A stretch of 64,000 bases of DNA from Mucilaginibacter flavidus (GTDB lineage: Bacteria; Bacteroidota; Bacteroidia; Sphingobacteriales; Sphingobacteriaceae). The position numbers were made by a program, and so were the translations under genes. Below the pieces are notes generated by a model. The model saw only the letters and a program-made list of their open reading frames with translations, was not told where the DNA came from and ran no database searches. The DNA is taken from assembly GCF_024055575.1 (NCBI RefSeq), contig NZ_JAMXOE010000015.1:1-64000 (forward strand). The letters run 5' to 3'. How positions within the stretch are numbered: position 1 is the stretch's first letter; every line of letters begins with the position of its first letter. Below, one piece after another: positions 17,156 to 25,895 of the stretch.

Positions 17156-18036
17156 ATGGATAAGGCGCCAAAACAACATCCTTCCCAACAGGCAAAAAAA
17201 CCGGCAAAAAAGCCCAACCGAAAACCAAAAAGCCAGGACTTGTCACGCGCCGGTGACCATAATTTAACCAAACACGATTCTGCAACCATGGAAGTACACC
17301 ATCACCCACAATTAGAGCATAAGCCAAAGCCCTGGAAAGAATATCTTTTAGAATATATCATGATAGTGCTGGCAGTAACAACAGGTTTTTTTGCCGAAAG
17401 CCTCAGGGAATATTTGGGCGACCATGGTAAGGAAACCGAATATGTGGCATCCCTAAAAAACGATCTAAGGCAGGATACAGCTAACGTTGCCCTGCAAATT
17501 AAAAATATCAAGATACAGGTGGTGATGATGGATTCGCTGATCATGCTGGTCAATAAACCGGTATTAACTCCTGACGAGGTGAACGCCGCATATTATTATG
17601 CGCGCTCTGGGCTACCAGGAAACCTGATTTTGAAATAACCGACCGCACTGTTGTCCAGTTAAAAAGCTCGGGTAATTTCAGGCTTATAAAGGATGAGCAC
17701 CTGATTGATGGTATCCTGGAATACCAAAAACACTTTGACAGTTACAAACAACAGTCTTCAGGTGACATTACTGAGCGGGCGTTTTTGTATCCCTTTATAT
17801 CACAAATATTTGACGGGAATGTTTTTCAAACAATGGTAGATAATAATAACAATACTATCAGTAGGCCAACCGGCGTACACACACTGAACCCGGTGGATAA
17901 AAAATTCATTAGGCAGTATGTGTATTACCAGCATCAATTAAAATCATCATTCATTTATGAGGTTACCCGGCTTCAGATTATGAAAGCTACTGCCGAAGGC
18001 ATGCTTAACATAATTGAAAAGGACTACAAAGAATAA
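17156..18036 (+). pseudogene. Single-helix membrane protein gene with a frameshift
   Basis: The first frame starts at ATG 17156 with a lysine-rich tail, a histidine patch, WKEYLLEYIMIVLAVTTGFFAESLREYL (one membrane helix) and a helical part, then reaches a stop at 17636. The next frame continues from about 17617 without interruption to 18036 as RKPDFEITDRTVVQLKSSGNFRLIKDEHLIDGILEY and the rest. The two halves join into a normal protein of about 293 residues if one base is added at 17606-17617. The architecture resembles DUF6090-like membrane proteins of Bacteroidota, whose function is unknown. The lesion may be a true mutation or a sequence error. The gene is preceded by 180 bases without features after the tRNA terminator. 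Confidence 0.78.
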
Positions 18037-18209
18037 CAATTAATGGCCAATAGACAGTTAAGATCAAAAGACCTGTCAAAAATAAAATTTGCAAATTAGA
18101 AAGTGGTTCGAGAATCCAGCCTGGGTCGAAACTAAAACTACCTCAAATCGTTCAAAACGAACAATTGATCCAAAAATTAGTTCGAAAAACGCACAGTTCG
18201 GGGAGCAGA

Positions 18210-18237
18210 AGCCTCACAGAAATGTGGGGGCTTTTTT
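18210..18237 (+). terminator. Terminator-like hairpin in a decayed region
   Basis: AGCC/GGCT and CAC/GTG pair with a small bulge around AGAAAT and lead into six T (18232-18237). No gene is seen directly upstream; GGTTCGAGAATCC at 18104-18116 resembles a tRNA T-arm, so this may be what remains of a lost RNA gene. Bases 18037-18368 hold nothing else that I can support. Confidence 0.5.
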
Positions 18238-18368
18238 ATTTAACGGATTCAACAGGAAAGTTCACAGCTATAATAAAAACACTACCAAGGGCGAAGAACG
18301 ATGGGGTAAAAACGTTAAATTTTAGTCAGCATCTCGTAGAACTTTTTCACAGCTTTCTTTTTATAGGC

Positions 18369-18524
18369 TTACCACTGAATGGTAAAGCCAATGGCAACTC
18401 CGCTACTTCATTAAGTGTTATATTGTTTTTTGGGGCCAGCGATGAGAGTGTTTGATTGATTGTCCATCTTCTCTCCAAAGCTATGGCAATAACTTATAGC
18501 GAAGTTCACCCCAAAAGGGTGAAA
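18369..18524 (-). pseudogene. 3-prime remnant of an outer-membrane beta-barrel gene
   Basis: On the minus strand the frame reads FHPFGVNFAISYCHSFGEK, then MDNQSNTLIAGPKKQYNT, two stops, then SSGVAIGFTIQW and a stop. The GVAIGFTIQW ending, with a terminal aromatic residue, is typical of the last strand of outer-membrane barrels. Strand-like segments upstream agree. No start codon or longer frame survives, and a stop lies immediately upstream of the first Phe. I read this as a decayed gene tail. The hairpin TTCACCC/GGGTGAA at 18505-18523 falls inside it. This call is tentative. Confidence 0.35.
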
Positions 18525-18646
18525 TTAACTGGCGCACAGCGCTATAATCAATTATTTTTTAGATGGGGAAGGGACTTATTACAATACAGTCGCTTGTAAA
18601 TGGGAAGAACATTTGTTTTCGGAATAAGCTACCCAATTTTATCCCC

Positions 18647-19234
18647 TTAACCCACAATCTTTAGCCATCCGGTAATGCTCATCCTTGGCAAATGGGTTAT
18701 CAATACCTCGTGTTCCAGCTCGTTGCTTTTAAAAAACACGCTTTTACCAGCATTGGGCGAAATGTCACGGGAACTAGTACCCTGGTAAATGCGTAAATCA
18801 CCGCCGTCAACCTCGCTGTTTAAATACATGATCATCGAAAATGCCCGGGTGCCATTTTGTTTGAAATTGTCTAAATGGCGTTTGTAAAAAGCCCCTTTCT
18901 CGTAAAGGGTGTAATGGAATTCATAGCCGGTAATGCCTGCAAAGCAAGTCCGGTTCAGGTGGCTCACAAAGTTATCCATCAGGTCAAAAAAAATATTTTC
19001 ATAAGCGTCGTTATGGATCCTGTCTAACCAGTAAATTTTATCGCTTCTTACCAGTTTATCATGGTTTATCAGTTTATTATTACCTGTTCCAGCCGAGAGG
19101 AGTAAATCGGCAGCATAAAGCGCTGTTATATTATCGGCCAGGTGGGCTGATAAGGCTACACTAAGAAAATTGCTGACTGTACCCACGTTAGTAGCCAGGT
19201 AGCTGTCGATGAGTTCGTCGAATATGATGTCCAT
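18647..19234 (-). CDS. 2OG-Fe(II) oxygenase, prolyl 4-hydroxylase type
   Basis: The 195-residue cytoplasmic product carries the full double-stranded beta-helix motif. H120 and D122 (YKRHLDNFKQNGTRAFSMIMYLN), distal H175 (ELEHEV) and R184 (LPRMSITGW) would bind Fe(II) and 2-oxoglutarate. GYEFHYTLYEKGAFY and VDGGDLRIY agree with the prolyl 4-hydroxylase alpha-subunit group. Bacterial members hydroxylate proteins such as EF-Tu or small substrates; the target here is unknown. It is one of three 2OG oxygenase genes within 5 kb. The following 19235-19314 contains a seven-base inverted repeat (ATCGACC at 19257, GGTCGAT at 19276). Confidence 0.9.
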   Translation of the reverse strand: MDIIFDELIDSYLATNVGTVSNFLSVALSAHLADNITALYAADLLLSAGTGNNKLINHDKLVRSDKIYWLDRIHNDAYENIFFDLMDNFVSHLNRTCFAGITGYEFHYTLYEKGAFYKRHLDNFKQNGTRAFSMIMYLNSEVDGGDLRIYQGTSSRDISPNAGKSVFFKSNELEHEVLITHLPRMSITGWLKIVG

Positions 19235-19314
19235 ACCGCTGTAAGATACGCTAATTATCGACCATTAGTGTTATAGGTCGATATGGGACGAGACTGTTCT
19301 ACCGGATAGTACGA

Positions 19315-20073
19315 TCAGGCTTTTTGCTGCGCAGCAATTTTCTTTATCTCGGCCTTGGCCAGGCTAAACCATTTGCTGTTGCTGCGTTTTTCCATCTGGC
19401 TAAGGTGCTGCTCCTCATTTAGCATATCACTAAAAATCGTCCATGCATCGGTTTCGCGGTCGTTACGAAGCAAAAACAGGCCATATTGATACCGTTGCTC
19501 GAAATATGAGTAACGGCCTTTCATCGCTTTAAACTCGTTTTCGGCCTCGTCAAGTTGTCCCAGTTCTTCAAGCGACATAGCATAGGCCAGGTGTGCCTTC
19601 GAGCGGGCAAACTGCGGTATTTTGTAGAGTTTTTTTGCTATGGGAATAACTTCTTCGTACAGCTGCAATTCGTAATAAGCGATAATCAGTTGCATCAATC
19701 CATGCTCATTTTCGGCAAATGCACCAGTGAGGCTGGTTTTATAAAGGTCGGCCGCTTTTTCGGTTTGGCCTGCTGCAAGGTAGGCGTCTGCCAGCTTCAT
19801 CCGGTTGGCAAACGTGTCGGTAAAGTTTAGCTCGTCTTCCAGTTTCTTGATATTGCCCCCCGGATTTATTACTGCACCTATATTAATTTTAGGCGCATTG
19901 AAACGTCGATTTGAAAGAATCTCCTGATAGATATAAATCAAACTTCCTAATACAGGCAAAACTATAATTATCCATAGCCACCGCCCTTGCGTCCCCCGGC
20001 GCAGGCAATGGATGGCACAGAAAATCTGCAGACCGATAATTAGGTAATAATAAGAGCCGCCGCCGTAAAACAT
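19315..20073 (-). CDS. Membrane-anchored tetratricopeptide repeat protein
   Basis: The 252-residue product opens with two membrane helices (YYYLIIGLQIFCAIHCL and WLWIIIVLPVLGSLIYIYQ), resembling the PLD-nuclease N-terminal region, and then carries helical repeats: FANRMKLADAYLAAGQTEKAADLYKTSL, NEHGLMQLIIAYYELQLYEEVIPIAKKL and SKAHLAYAMSLEELGQLDEAENEFK. These are TPR motifs that normally mediate protein-protein contacts. The repeats should face the cytoplasm if the helices form a hairpin. No partner is evident. The 178 bases after its start (20074-20251) hold no gene. Confidence 0.82.
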   Translation of the reverse strand: MFYGGGSYYYLIIGLQIFCAIHCLRRGTQGRWLWIIIVLPVLGSLIYIYQEILSNRRFNAPKINIGAVINPGGNIKKLEDELNFTDTFANRMKLADAYLAAGQTEKAADLYKTSLTGAFAENEHGLMQLIIAYYELQLYEEVIPIAKKLYKIPQFARSKAHLAYAMSLEELGQLDEAENEFKAMKGRYSYFEQRYQYGLFLLRNDRETDAWTIFSDMLNEEQHLSQMEKRSNSKWFSLAKAEIKKIAAQQKA

Positions 20074-20251
20074 GGGGGTAATAGTTTGATTGTGATTATC
20101 AAAAATATAAATTTTGGTGATATTTTGTAATGAAAATATCGGAAAGATATATTATCGATCATTGGTCTGAACCAAGATTTGCTTGATTTTAGGACGACCC
20201 GATGCCTTGACGCGGCATCTTTCCCTTAATCTTAGTTTAATCGGTGTAATC

Positions 20252-22046
20252 CTAACTACAAATACTCTTAGCTTTTTTTCGTTGTTTAAAATAAAAGATT
20301 ATACCTATGACTACTCCGATAAGTAGAATAATTGTCCACCACGACGTAACCAGTCTAAAGCTAAAACCGCCGACAAGAGCATTTTCCTGCTGCGATGCCA
20401 AGTAATCTTTCTCCGTGACCGGCGGCGAGGCCAGCGAATAAACCCGCACTGTTGAATAATCGGGTGATGTAAACTCCTGTATAGCACAATAAAACGTCTC
20501 CTGCTGGTGGTTATAGAAAAGATTAATATCGGTTTCAATCTTTTCGCCCTTGGCTGGTATACTTCCGCTAACAGCCTCGTATGCCCCATCCTTTATCGAA
20601 AACCTGCACAATCTTAAGCTGGTTTTCGGTTTATCATGCGCGTAGCAAATGGCATAAAAATACTTTTTATCGCTGCTGATGATCAGGTTATTCGCCGCTA
20701 CAAAGTCCTCGGCCGGCGGCTTTATTTCCCAGCATTTTTTAATGGTGCGGGTGGTTAAGTTAACACAATACAGATCGTAAAAATGCATACCGCCAACCAC
20801 CTGGTTACCGCTTTGGTTACCATAGCCGCCAAAAATGTAAACGTTGTTGTTTTCATCCGCCTGGCTATAGCCCGAAAAAAAACGGGGCATAATTTTATCG
20901 CCGGTAAACTGCACTTTGTCCCAGGTATCGGCTTGCCTGTTGTACACGAAAAAATCCATGTAATATTAGTACGAGCCATAACCGCCAAACAAAAATATAC
21001 TGTCCTGCGCCTTATTATAAAAAATATCGTGGTGGTGCCACTGTTCCTTAATGGCTCCAAAACCGGTTATATCCCATTTCAGGGTATTTAAATCGAGCGA
21101 AGCAATGCTTGGGCCCGGTTTGGATGACTTAAGTGTTTCGTACGAGTAGAGCTTATTTTCACGGGTATTGATTATGCTTTTGCCCAAATGCAGGGGGAAC
21201 CGGGCATTTATTTTGATAAGTCTGGCCCGTTAGGTTATTGCGCTGCACATCATAACTTATCAGCGAGTCGCTTTTAAACATAATAAGTTTCTGTGCAGCT
21301 TCGTTAAAATTCACGCCTGCCACTTCGCTAAAACCACGGGTAAACCGGGGCGCCCAAAAGTACGATTCGATAATCAGCCACACTGGGTTGTCAACAACGC
21401 CAAGGTTATCGCCATCGCTGCTGTACACATTTTTGCCGCTCCACTCATTCAGGGGGAACGAATAGTTTTTGCTGCCGTCGCCGATGGTTAAATTCCTGAT
21501 GGCCATTTTGGGCACGTCAAAATAATGTTCGTTTTTCCCGAAATATATTTTAGGCGTAATAGTATTACTGAAACCAAAATCGATTGCCCGGTACCACCTG
21601 CCATTTATCAATATCCCTAGTGTGTTTCCCTTTAAGTCAATGTCTATTTTCACCGGCATCCAGCTCCGCTTTTTCAACTGCCCCCTAGTGAGCGGAATTT
21701 TTATTTTATTAGCCTTGCTATCGATGTTGAAATTTAAAAAAGGTGATCCGTCATATATTGAGCTCAGGCTATAGGAGTTGTTTTTAGCATCGGTAATGTT
21801 GAGGATATACCCCAGGTGCTCGTTATCCCACAGCGAAAGGTCGAAATTAATGTAGAGGTGTCCTGAAAACGTTGGTTACTCCGTTTTAAAAACCGAATAC
21901 GACGTACGTTTAGCCAGCAAACTGTCGTTTGAATTGAACTGCAAACCCTGGCCCTTGCCTTTAACTGCGGCAAACAGTATGATAAAAGCAAATACAATTT
22001 TATATACATGGAAATGCAGTACAAAAATTTTATTCTTTCTTATCAT
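20252..22046 (-). pseudogene. Kelch-type transmembrane sensor, multiply disrupted
   Basis: An ATG at 22046 starts a signal-peptide-like segment, and the same frame runs through a TAA at 21878-21876 (V-F-K-T-E-stop-P-T-F-S-G) into a concanavalin-like part (HLYINFDLSLWDNEHLGYI). A one-base shift near 21204-21216 (A-rich on the coding strand) moves the frame into kelch-type repeats, and a second in-frame TAA at 20968-20966 follows GGYGSY. The rest has more kelch repeats (NNVYIFGGYGNQ) and a membrane helix WTIILLIGVVIGIIFYF, then stops 11 residues later. As I recall, intact Bacteroidota homologues continue into a cytoplasmic DNA-binding domain; here it is missing. Two nonsense codons, one frameshift and this loss show real decay. 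Confidence 0.8.
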
Positions 22047-22226
22047 TTAGTAATATAGGGTTAGCAAAAATTATAAAGGCAGCCTGTTTAAATAGAACAG
22101 CTAAATTAGAGATTTTTAGTTTGATACACTAAGGCTGATATGGAGCACCAACAAGTGCGATTTTTGTTTGCTTTGTAATGGAACTGTGATAGAGAAGTTG
22201 GGGTAATTCGTTGCCGGGATATCAAT

Positions 22227-22244
22227 GCCGGGTTGAAACCCGGC
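22227..22244. repeat. Short perfect palindrome at the alkB stop
   Basis: GCCGGGTT (22227-22234) and AACCCGGC (22237-22244) form a perfect 8-base stem with a GA loop directly after the alkB stop codon. It could end the alkylation-repair transcript. The words resemble a repeat that I recall as common in Bacteroidota intergenic DNA. Confidence 0.7.
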
Positions 22245-22245
22245 A

Positions 22246-22848
22246 CTACGCAACAATCGTCCTAAACGTGAGATTTATCCTCGGCCGCACAACCTTTTTT
22301 GATTTTGGCAAACTGTGCAACCAATTGGTCTGGGTGGTATCCTTCATTACCAGCAGGCTGCCGCTTTCCAGTATTAGCGATACCGTTTCTTTGCCTTTTT
22401 TATGTTTAAGGCTAAACTTTCTTTCGGCGCTAAAACTGAGCGACGCGATGGTGGTGTTCTTGCCAAGCGACGACTCGTCATCGCTGTGCCAGGCCATACC
22501 TTCGTCGCCGTTGTGATAAAGATTCAACAGGCATGAGTTGAAAGTTGTGCCGGTTATGGCCTCAACCATTTGTTTAAGTTCGAGCAGTTCTGGCGTCCAG
22601 GCAAGGGCTTTTTTGGTAGTGTTTGAATAGGTATATAAATAACCATCATCGCCATACCAGGCAACTTTGCGCTTGGTGATAATGTGCTTGCCGAAAATTA
22701 TGGCTTCGTCATTTTTCCATTGTATAGTATCCATTAACAGGTTGTGATAATTTGCCGCGGCACCGGGTTTCAATATTTTGCCGTGATAAACTACAGTCCC
22801 GTCAAATGGCAGCAGGTTTTCGGTTTGGCCGGTGCTAAATAAGTCCAT
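22246..22848 (-). CDS. alkB: AlkB-type alkylated DNA repair dioxygenase
   Basis: AlkB oxidises methyl groups on 1-methyladenine and 3-methylcytosine, restoring the base. The 200-residue product has H121 and D123 (MAWHSDDESSL), H178 (NWLHSLPKS) and the Arg pair of RPRINLTFR (190 and 196), matching the metal and 2-oxoglutarate sites. YGDDGYLYTYS and SLSFSAERKFSL are typical AlkB blocks. Length is normal for AlkB-like proteins of Bacteroidota. The start ATG lies five bases after the stop of the preceding oxygenase gene, so the two are surely cotranscribed. The neighbouring Ada-like gene strengthens the repair assignment. Confidence 0.92.
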   Translation of the reverse strand: MDLFSTGQTENLLPFDGTVVYHGKILKPGAAANYHNLLMDTIQWKNDEAIIFGKHIITKRKVAWYGDDGYLYTYSNTTKKALAWTPELLELKQMVEAITGTTFNSCLLNLYHNGDEGMAWHSDDESSLGKNTTIASLSFSAERKFSLKHKKGKETVSLILESGSLLVMKDTTQTNWLHSLPKSKKVVRPRINLTFRTIVA

Positions 22849-22853
22849 GTAAA

Positions 22854-23567
22854 TTAACTTAAAGCATCATGAAAAATCACACCTGCTGTATAACGCGCAC
22901 CGCTGTGCAACTGACTAACTCCATGTTTCATATTAACTCTGTAATAACCTTTTGCGCCTTTTACCGGGCGGAAGTTTGTCGTGAATATCAATACATCGCC
23001 CTTGCGTGGTTTTAGTACGATAGCTTTCGACTGCGCCCTGGGTATTTGCTCTGTCAGCACAAATTCGCCCCCGGTATAATCTTTATCCGGCTCGGTTAAA
23101 AATAGCACCATTTGCATGGGGAAGTACACATCGCCATATAAATCCTGGTGCAGGGTATTAAAGCCGCCCGGGCCATATTTTAAAATTAAAGCGGTTGGTT
23201 TCGTTTGATTATTGGCATGGCAAAGCTGCTGCAATTCCTCAAATGTCGCCGCGAACGTGGTTTGAATATTAAGTACCTTCATCCAGTTATTGGCAATCGG
23301 CGCCAGCCTTGGGTAAATCTGCTCCCTTAATTGCTGAATTAATGGCGGCAAAGGGTAGGCAAAATATCGATATTCGCCCAGGCCGTAGCGGTAGCGTTCC
23401 ATCACCACCGTTTTGCGGTATGCCTCCGAATTACTGTAATTGCTAATCAACTCGCTGCAATCTTCGTCGCTAATTAAGTTGGGTATGATAGCGTAACCGT
23501 TGTCGTTCATATTTTCAGTTACGGTTTGCCAGTCTATTTTTTCTATGGATTTTGCTATGTCGGTCAT
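22854..23567 (-). CDS. 2OG-Fe(II) oxygenase, PF09859-type
   Basis: The ATG at 23567 gives MTDIAKSIEKIDWQTV; a GTG at 23588 would start inside a palindromic repeat and is unlikely. The product has about 237 residues. Iron-binding residues are in TLHQDLYGDVYFPMQMVLFL (His and Asp near 140 and 142) and KHGVSQL (His near 215), with Arg in GARYTAG. The pattern fits the uncharacterised 2OG-Fe(II) oxygenase family PF09859 (Oxygenase-NA), whose members are often near alkylation repair genes. It lies between an Ada-like gene and alkB on the same strand, pointing to a nucleic-acid substrate, but this is inference. Confidence 0.88.
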   Translation of the reverse strand: MTDIAKSIEKIDWQTVTENMNDNGYAIIPNLISDEDCSELISNYSNSEAYRKTVVMERYRYGLGEYRYFAYPLPPLIQQLREQIYPRLAPIANNWMKVLNIQTTFAATFEELQQLCHANNQTKPTALILKYGPGGFNTLHQDLYGDVYFPMQMVLFLTEPDKDYTGGEFVLTEQIPRAQSKAIVLKPRKGDVLIFTTNFRPVKGAKGYYRVNMKHGVSQLHSGARYTAGVIFHDALS

Positions 23568-23578
23568 TATTTTCTTCT

Positions 23579-23671
23579 GTAGAGACACAACACTTGTGTC
23601 TCTGAATTTATGTTGTTAATATAAGGCAATTACCTGCATGCGGGAGAAAGACACAAGTATTGTGTCTCTAC
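23579..23671. repeat. Pair of inverted REP-like palindromes
   Basis: AGAGACACAA and TTGTGTCTCT (23581-23603) form a perfect palindrome around CAC. About 45 bases further, AGACACAA/TTGTGTCT (23649-23667) is a second copy in opposite orientation, ending TCTCTACG; the reverse complement of copy 2 reproduces copy 1 almost exactly. The pair lies between the Ada-like gene and the PF09859-type gene, inside the presumed operon. Confidence 0.8.
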
Positions 23672-23678
23672 GGGTGAA

Positions 23679-24524
23679 TCAATTAGGCATTGCCGCCTGT
23701 GCCGCCTCCCAGCCAATAATGGCGGTTTTGCGATTGCTGCCCCAGTGGTATTGCCCAAATTCTCCGGTTGATTGTATTACCCTGTGGCATGGTATCAAAA
23801 ACGCTACCGGGTTATCCCCTACCGCACTACCTACGGCCCGTGATGCGGTTGGCTGATTCAGTTTACTGGCAATGTTACCATAGGTTGATAATTTCCCGGC
23901 TGGAATTTTCAACAACGTTTCCCATACCTTCAATTGGAATTCGGTACCCTTCAGGTGCAGTTTAATTTCCTCCAGTTTGCTCCAGTCGCGCCTGAAAATA
24001 TGCAGGGCGTTTTGCTGTATCAAATCTACCATGGGTTTATAAGCCGCATTCGGGAACACCTTTTGCAGTTCGGATAAGCCTTCTGCCTCGCTGTTTGCGA
24101 ACGCGATATGACAAATACCTTTCGACGTCGATGCTACCATTACATTACCAAACGGGCTTTCCGCATAGCTGTAGTTAATTGCAAGGCTTTCCCCGCCGTT
24201 TTTGTATTCGCCGGGTGTCATGCCCTCAATGTTTACAAATAAATCGTGCAAGCGGCTGGTGCCCGAAAGGCCCGTTTCAAAAGCGGTGTCGAACAATGTT
24301 GCCTGGCTGGCCAGCATTTTTTTAGCATGGTCCAAACTGATGTATTGTAAAAACTTTTTGGGGCTCACGCCTGCCCAGTCGGTAAATATGCGCTGAAAAT
24401 GGAAGGAGCTTAAATGAACCTTTTCGGCAATTTCGTCAAGTGTGGGCTGATTTTTAAAGTTGCTGCGGATATAGCCTATTGCGTCCTCAATACGGCTATA
24501 GTTTGTTATTTCCTGGTCTTTCAT
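23679..24524 (-). CDS. Ada-like AraC/O6-methylguanine-DNA methyltransferase fusion
   Basis: The 281-residue product joins an AraC-type helix-turn-helix (about 10-105; DEIAEKVHLSSFHFQRIFTDW, then FDTAFETGLSGTSRLHDLF) to an O6-alkylguanine-DNA methyltransferase domain (about 118-281) with acceptor Cys in FLIPCHRVI (C246) and the YGNIASKL/SRAVGSAVG blocks. The N-terminal zinc-binding phosphotriester domain of E. coli Ada is absent, so the way methylation damage is sensed must differ. It probably both repairs O6-methylguanine and regulates the downstream oxygenase and alkB genes. ATG at 24524 is a clear start. Bases 24525-24658 show no gene. Confidence 0.92.
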   Translation of the reverse strand: MKDQEITNYSRIEDAIGYIRSNFKNQPTLDEIAEKVHLSSFHFQRIFTDWAGVSPKKFLQYISLDHAKKMLASQATLFDTAFETGLSGTSRLHDLFVNIEGMTPGEYKNGGESLAINYSYAESPFGNVMVASTSKGICHIAFANSEAEGLSELQKVFPNAAYKPMVDLIQQNALHIFRRDWSKLEEIKLHLKGTEFQLKVWETLLKIPAGKLSTYGNIASKLNQPTASRAVGSAVGDNPVAFLIPCHRVIQSTGEFGQYHWGSNRKTAIIGWEAAQAAMPN

Positions 24525-24658
24525 TTTGTTTTTCTTTAATTATACATAACAAAAGTACAGCGCCTGCAAACCGAACCCTACCCGAAACTTGCGGAGTTTA
24601 AATTAATGAAAACACATATCAACAGACCTAAACTTCCTTCTTTCGGACTTTTTGGACT

Positions 24659-25795
24659 TCACTTTAAATCCTCATTTATCTCATTCAGCAAATACTCTTT
24701 TTTATCCTCACTGTATTCCCAAAACATCACGCCCGCCAGACCATTCTTGTTTACAAAATCGCATTTGTTTTTTACTGACCATTCATCCTCGTACGTTATA
24801 AACTGGCGGGTGGCTGAGTTAAACAGGTAAGGTGCGGCAGCATCATTATCGCGGTAGTATTTAAAGCCTTTTGTGGTATTGGTAACAAGGCTATCTTTTA
24901 AAAAAGTAAAGCCGCCTGCCCGCATTTTGCCATCGGTTTTGGTACCCAAGCCATTGGACAACGTATCCACAACCCGCGACGAATGACCATAAAACGCCAG
25001 GCCCATCACCAATTTATTGGCAGGAACACCTGCTGCCATAAAATCTTTCATGGCTTTGTCGGCACTATCATAGGCCGGGTTATATTTTTTTGATGCATAC
25101 AGGTTGGCGTGGTGTACGGCAACGCCCAAACTATCCTGGAAATAATCATATGTCATCAGGTTTACATAGTTTAAGTATTTGGCTACTTTATCCATTTCGG
25201 AATTTAGCGTAAACCGTTTAAAGCCGCCTATTGCCGCAGTAAGGAAAAGTTTTTTGCCGGTTTCTTTTTCCAACTTATCCAGCTCCTTTCTGAGCGCTTT
25301 AAACATCAGTGTAAAATTCTGTTTGTCCACGGGCCGGAATACATTGCCGTCGCCAATATCATTGGGGTATTCCCAATCTATATCAACGCCATCAAGCTTG
25401 TATTGTCTTATGATCTCAACCGCACTGGCAGCAAACGCGTTCCGCGCAGTATCAGTTAACACCGCATCCGAGAAATTTTTGCTCCATGCCCACCCGCCAA
25501 TTGAAATCAGGATTTTCAAATCGGGGTTTACTTTTTTCAGTTTAAGCAGGCTCTTAAAATTAAAAGTGTCGGTTTTAATATTGGTGAGCCATGCCCGGTT
25601 ATTTTTTACGTTTACAAACGCATAATTAATATGGGTGAGCTTCTTGGCATTCACCATGCTGGTGTCAATTAAACCGCGGTAACCACCCACATAACCGATG
25701 ACTACATGTTTTTTTGGTTGGGCGGCGGCTGTAAAAAGGCAGATTGAAAACGCAATTGCAGCAATCAGGCGGAAAGGTTTTGGTAAATGACGCAT
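24659..25795 (-). CDS. Secreted glycoside hydrolase family 18 (chitinase-like)
   Basis: The 378-residue product has a signal peptide (about 1-25; FRLIAAIAFSICLFTAAAQ) and a complete GH18 barrel. The catalytic signature DGVDIDWEYP occupies 135-144 with E142 as proton donor. KKHVVIGYVGGYRG, HINYAFVNV, LKILISIGGWAWS, NLMTYDYF, LVMGLAFYGHSS and GVMFWEYSED are further family blocks. It cleaves chitin or related GlcNAc polymers outside the inner membrane. There is no carbohydrate-binding module or sorting domain, so it may stay in the periplasm. It is transcribed in the same direction as parC, 100 bases downstream of that gene's stop. Confidence 0.95.
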   Translation of the reverse strand: MRHLPKPFRLIAAIAFSICLFTAAAQPKKHVVIGYVGGYRGLIDTSMVNAKKLTHINYAFVNVKNNRAWLTNIKTDTFNFKSLLKLKKVNPDLKILISIGGWAWSKNFSDAVLTDTARNAFAASAVEIIRQYKLDGVDIDWEYPNDIGDGNVFRPVDKQNFTLMFKALRKELDKLEKETGKKLFLTAAIGGFKRFTLNSEMDKVAKYLNYVNLMTYDYFQDSLGVAVHHANLYASKKYNPAYDSADKAMKDFMAAGVPANKLVMGLAFYGHSSRVVDTLSNGLGTKTDGKMRAGGFTFLKDSLVTNTTKGFKYYRDNDAAAPYLFNSATRQFITYEDEWSVKNKCDFVNKNGLAGVMFWEYSEDKKEYLLNEINEDLK

Positions 25796-25895
25796 GGCAT
25801 GGTTTGTTGTTTATTGAATCTTATTTTTATAACAAATCGACCGGATTTAAAAATAGCGATGAGCTTGAAACCCATCGCTATAATAATATAGTCAA

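Noticed and set aside
18104-18116. A second tRNA gene
   Set aside because: Only a T-arm-like word is present; acceptor, D and anticodon arms cannot be found.
18089-18455. Plus-strand frames of 78 and 96 codons in the decayed region
   Set aside because: Low-complexity products with no domain; the stretch includes a terminator-like hairpin and, on the other strand, a barrel gene remnant.
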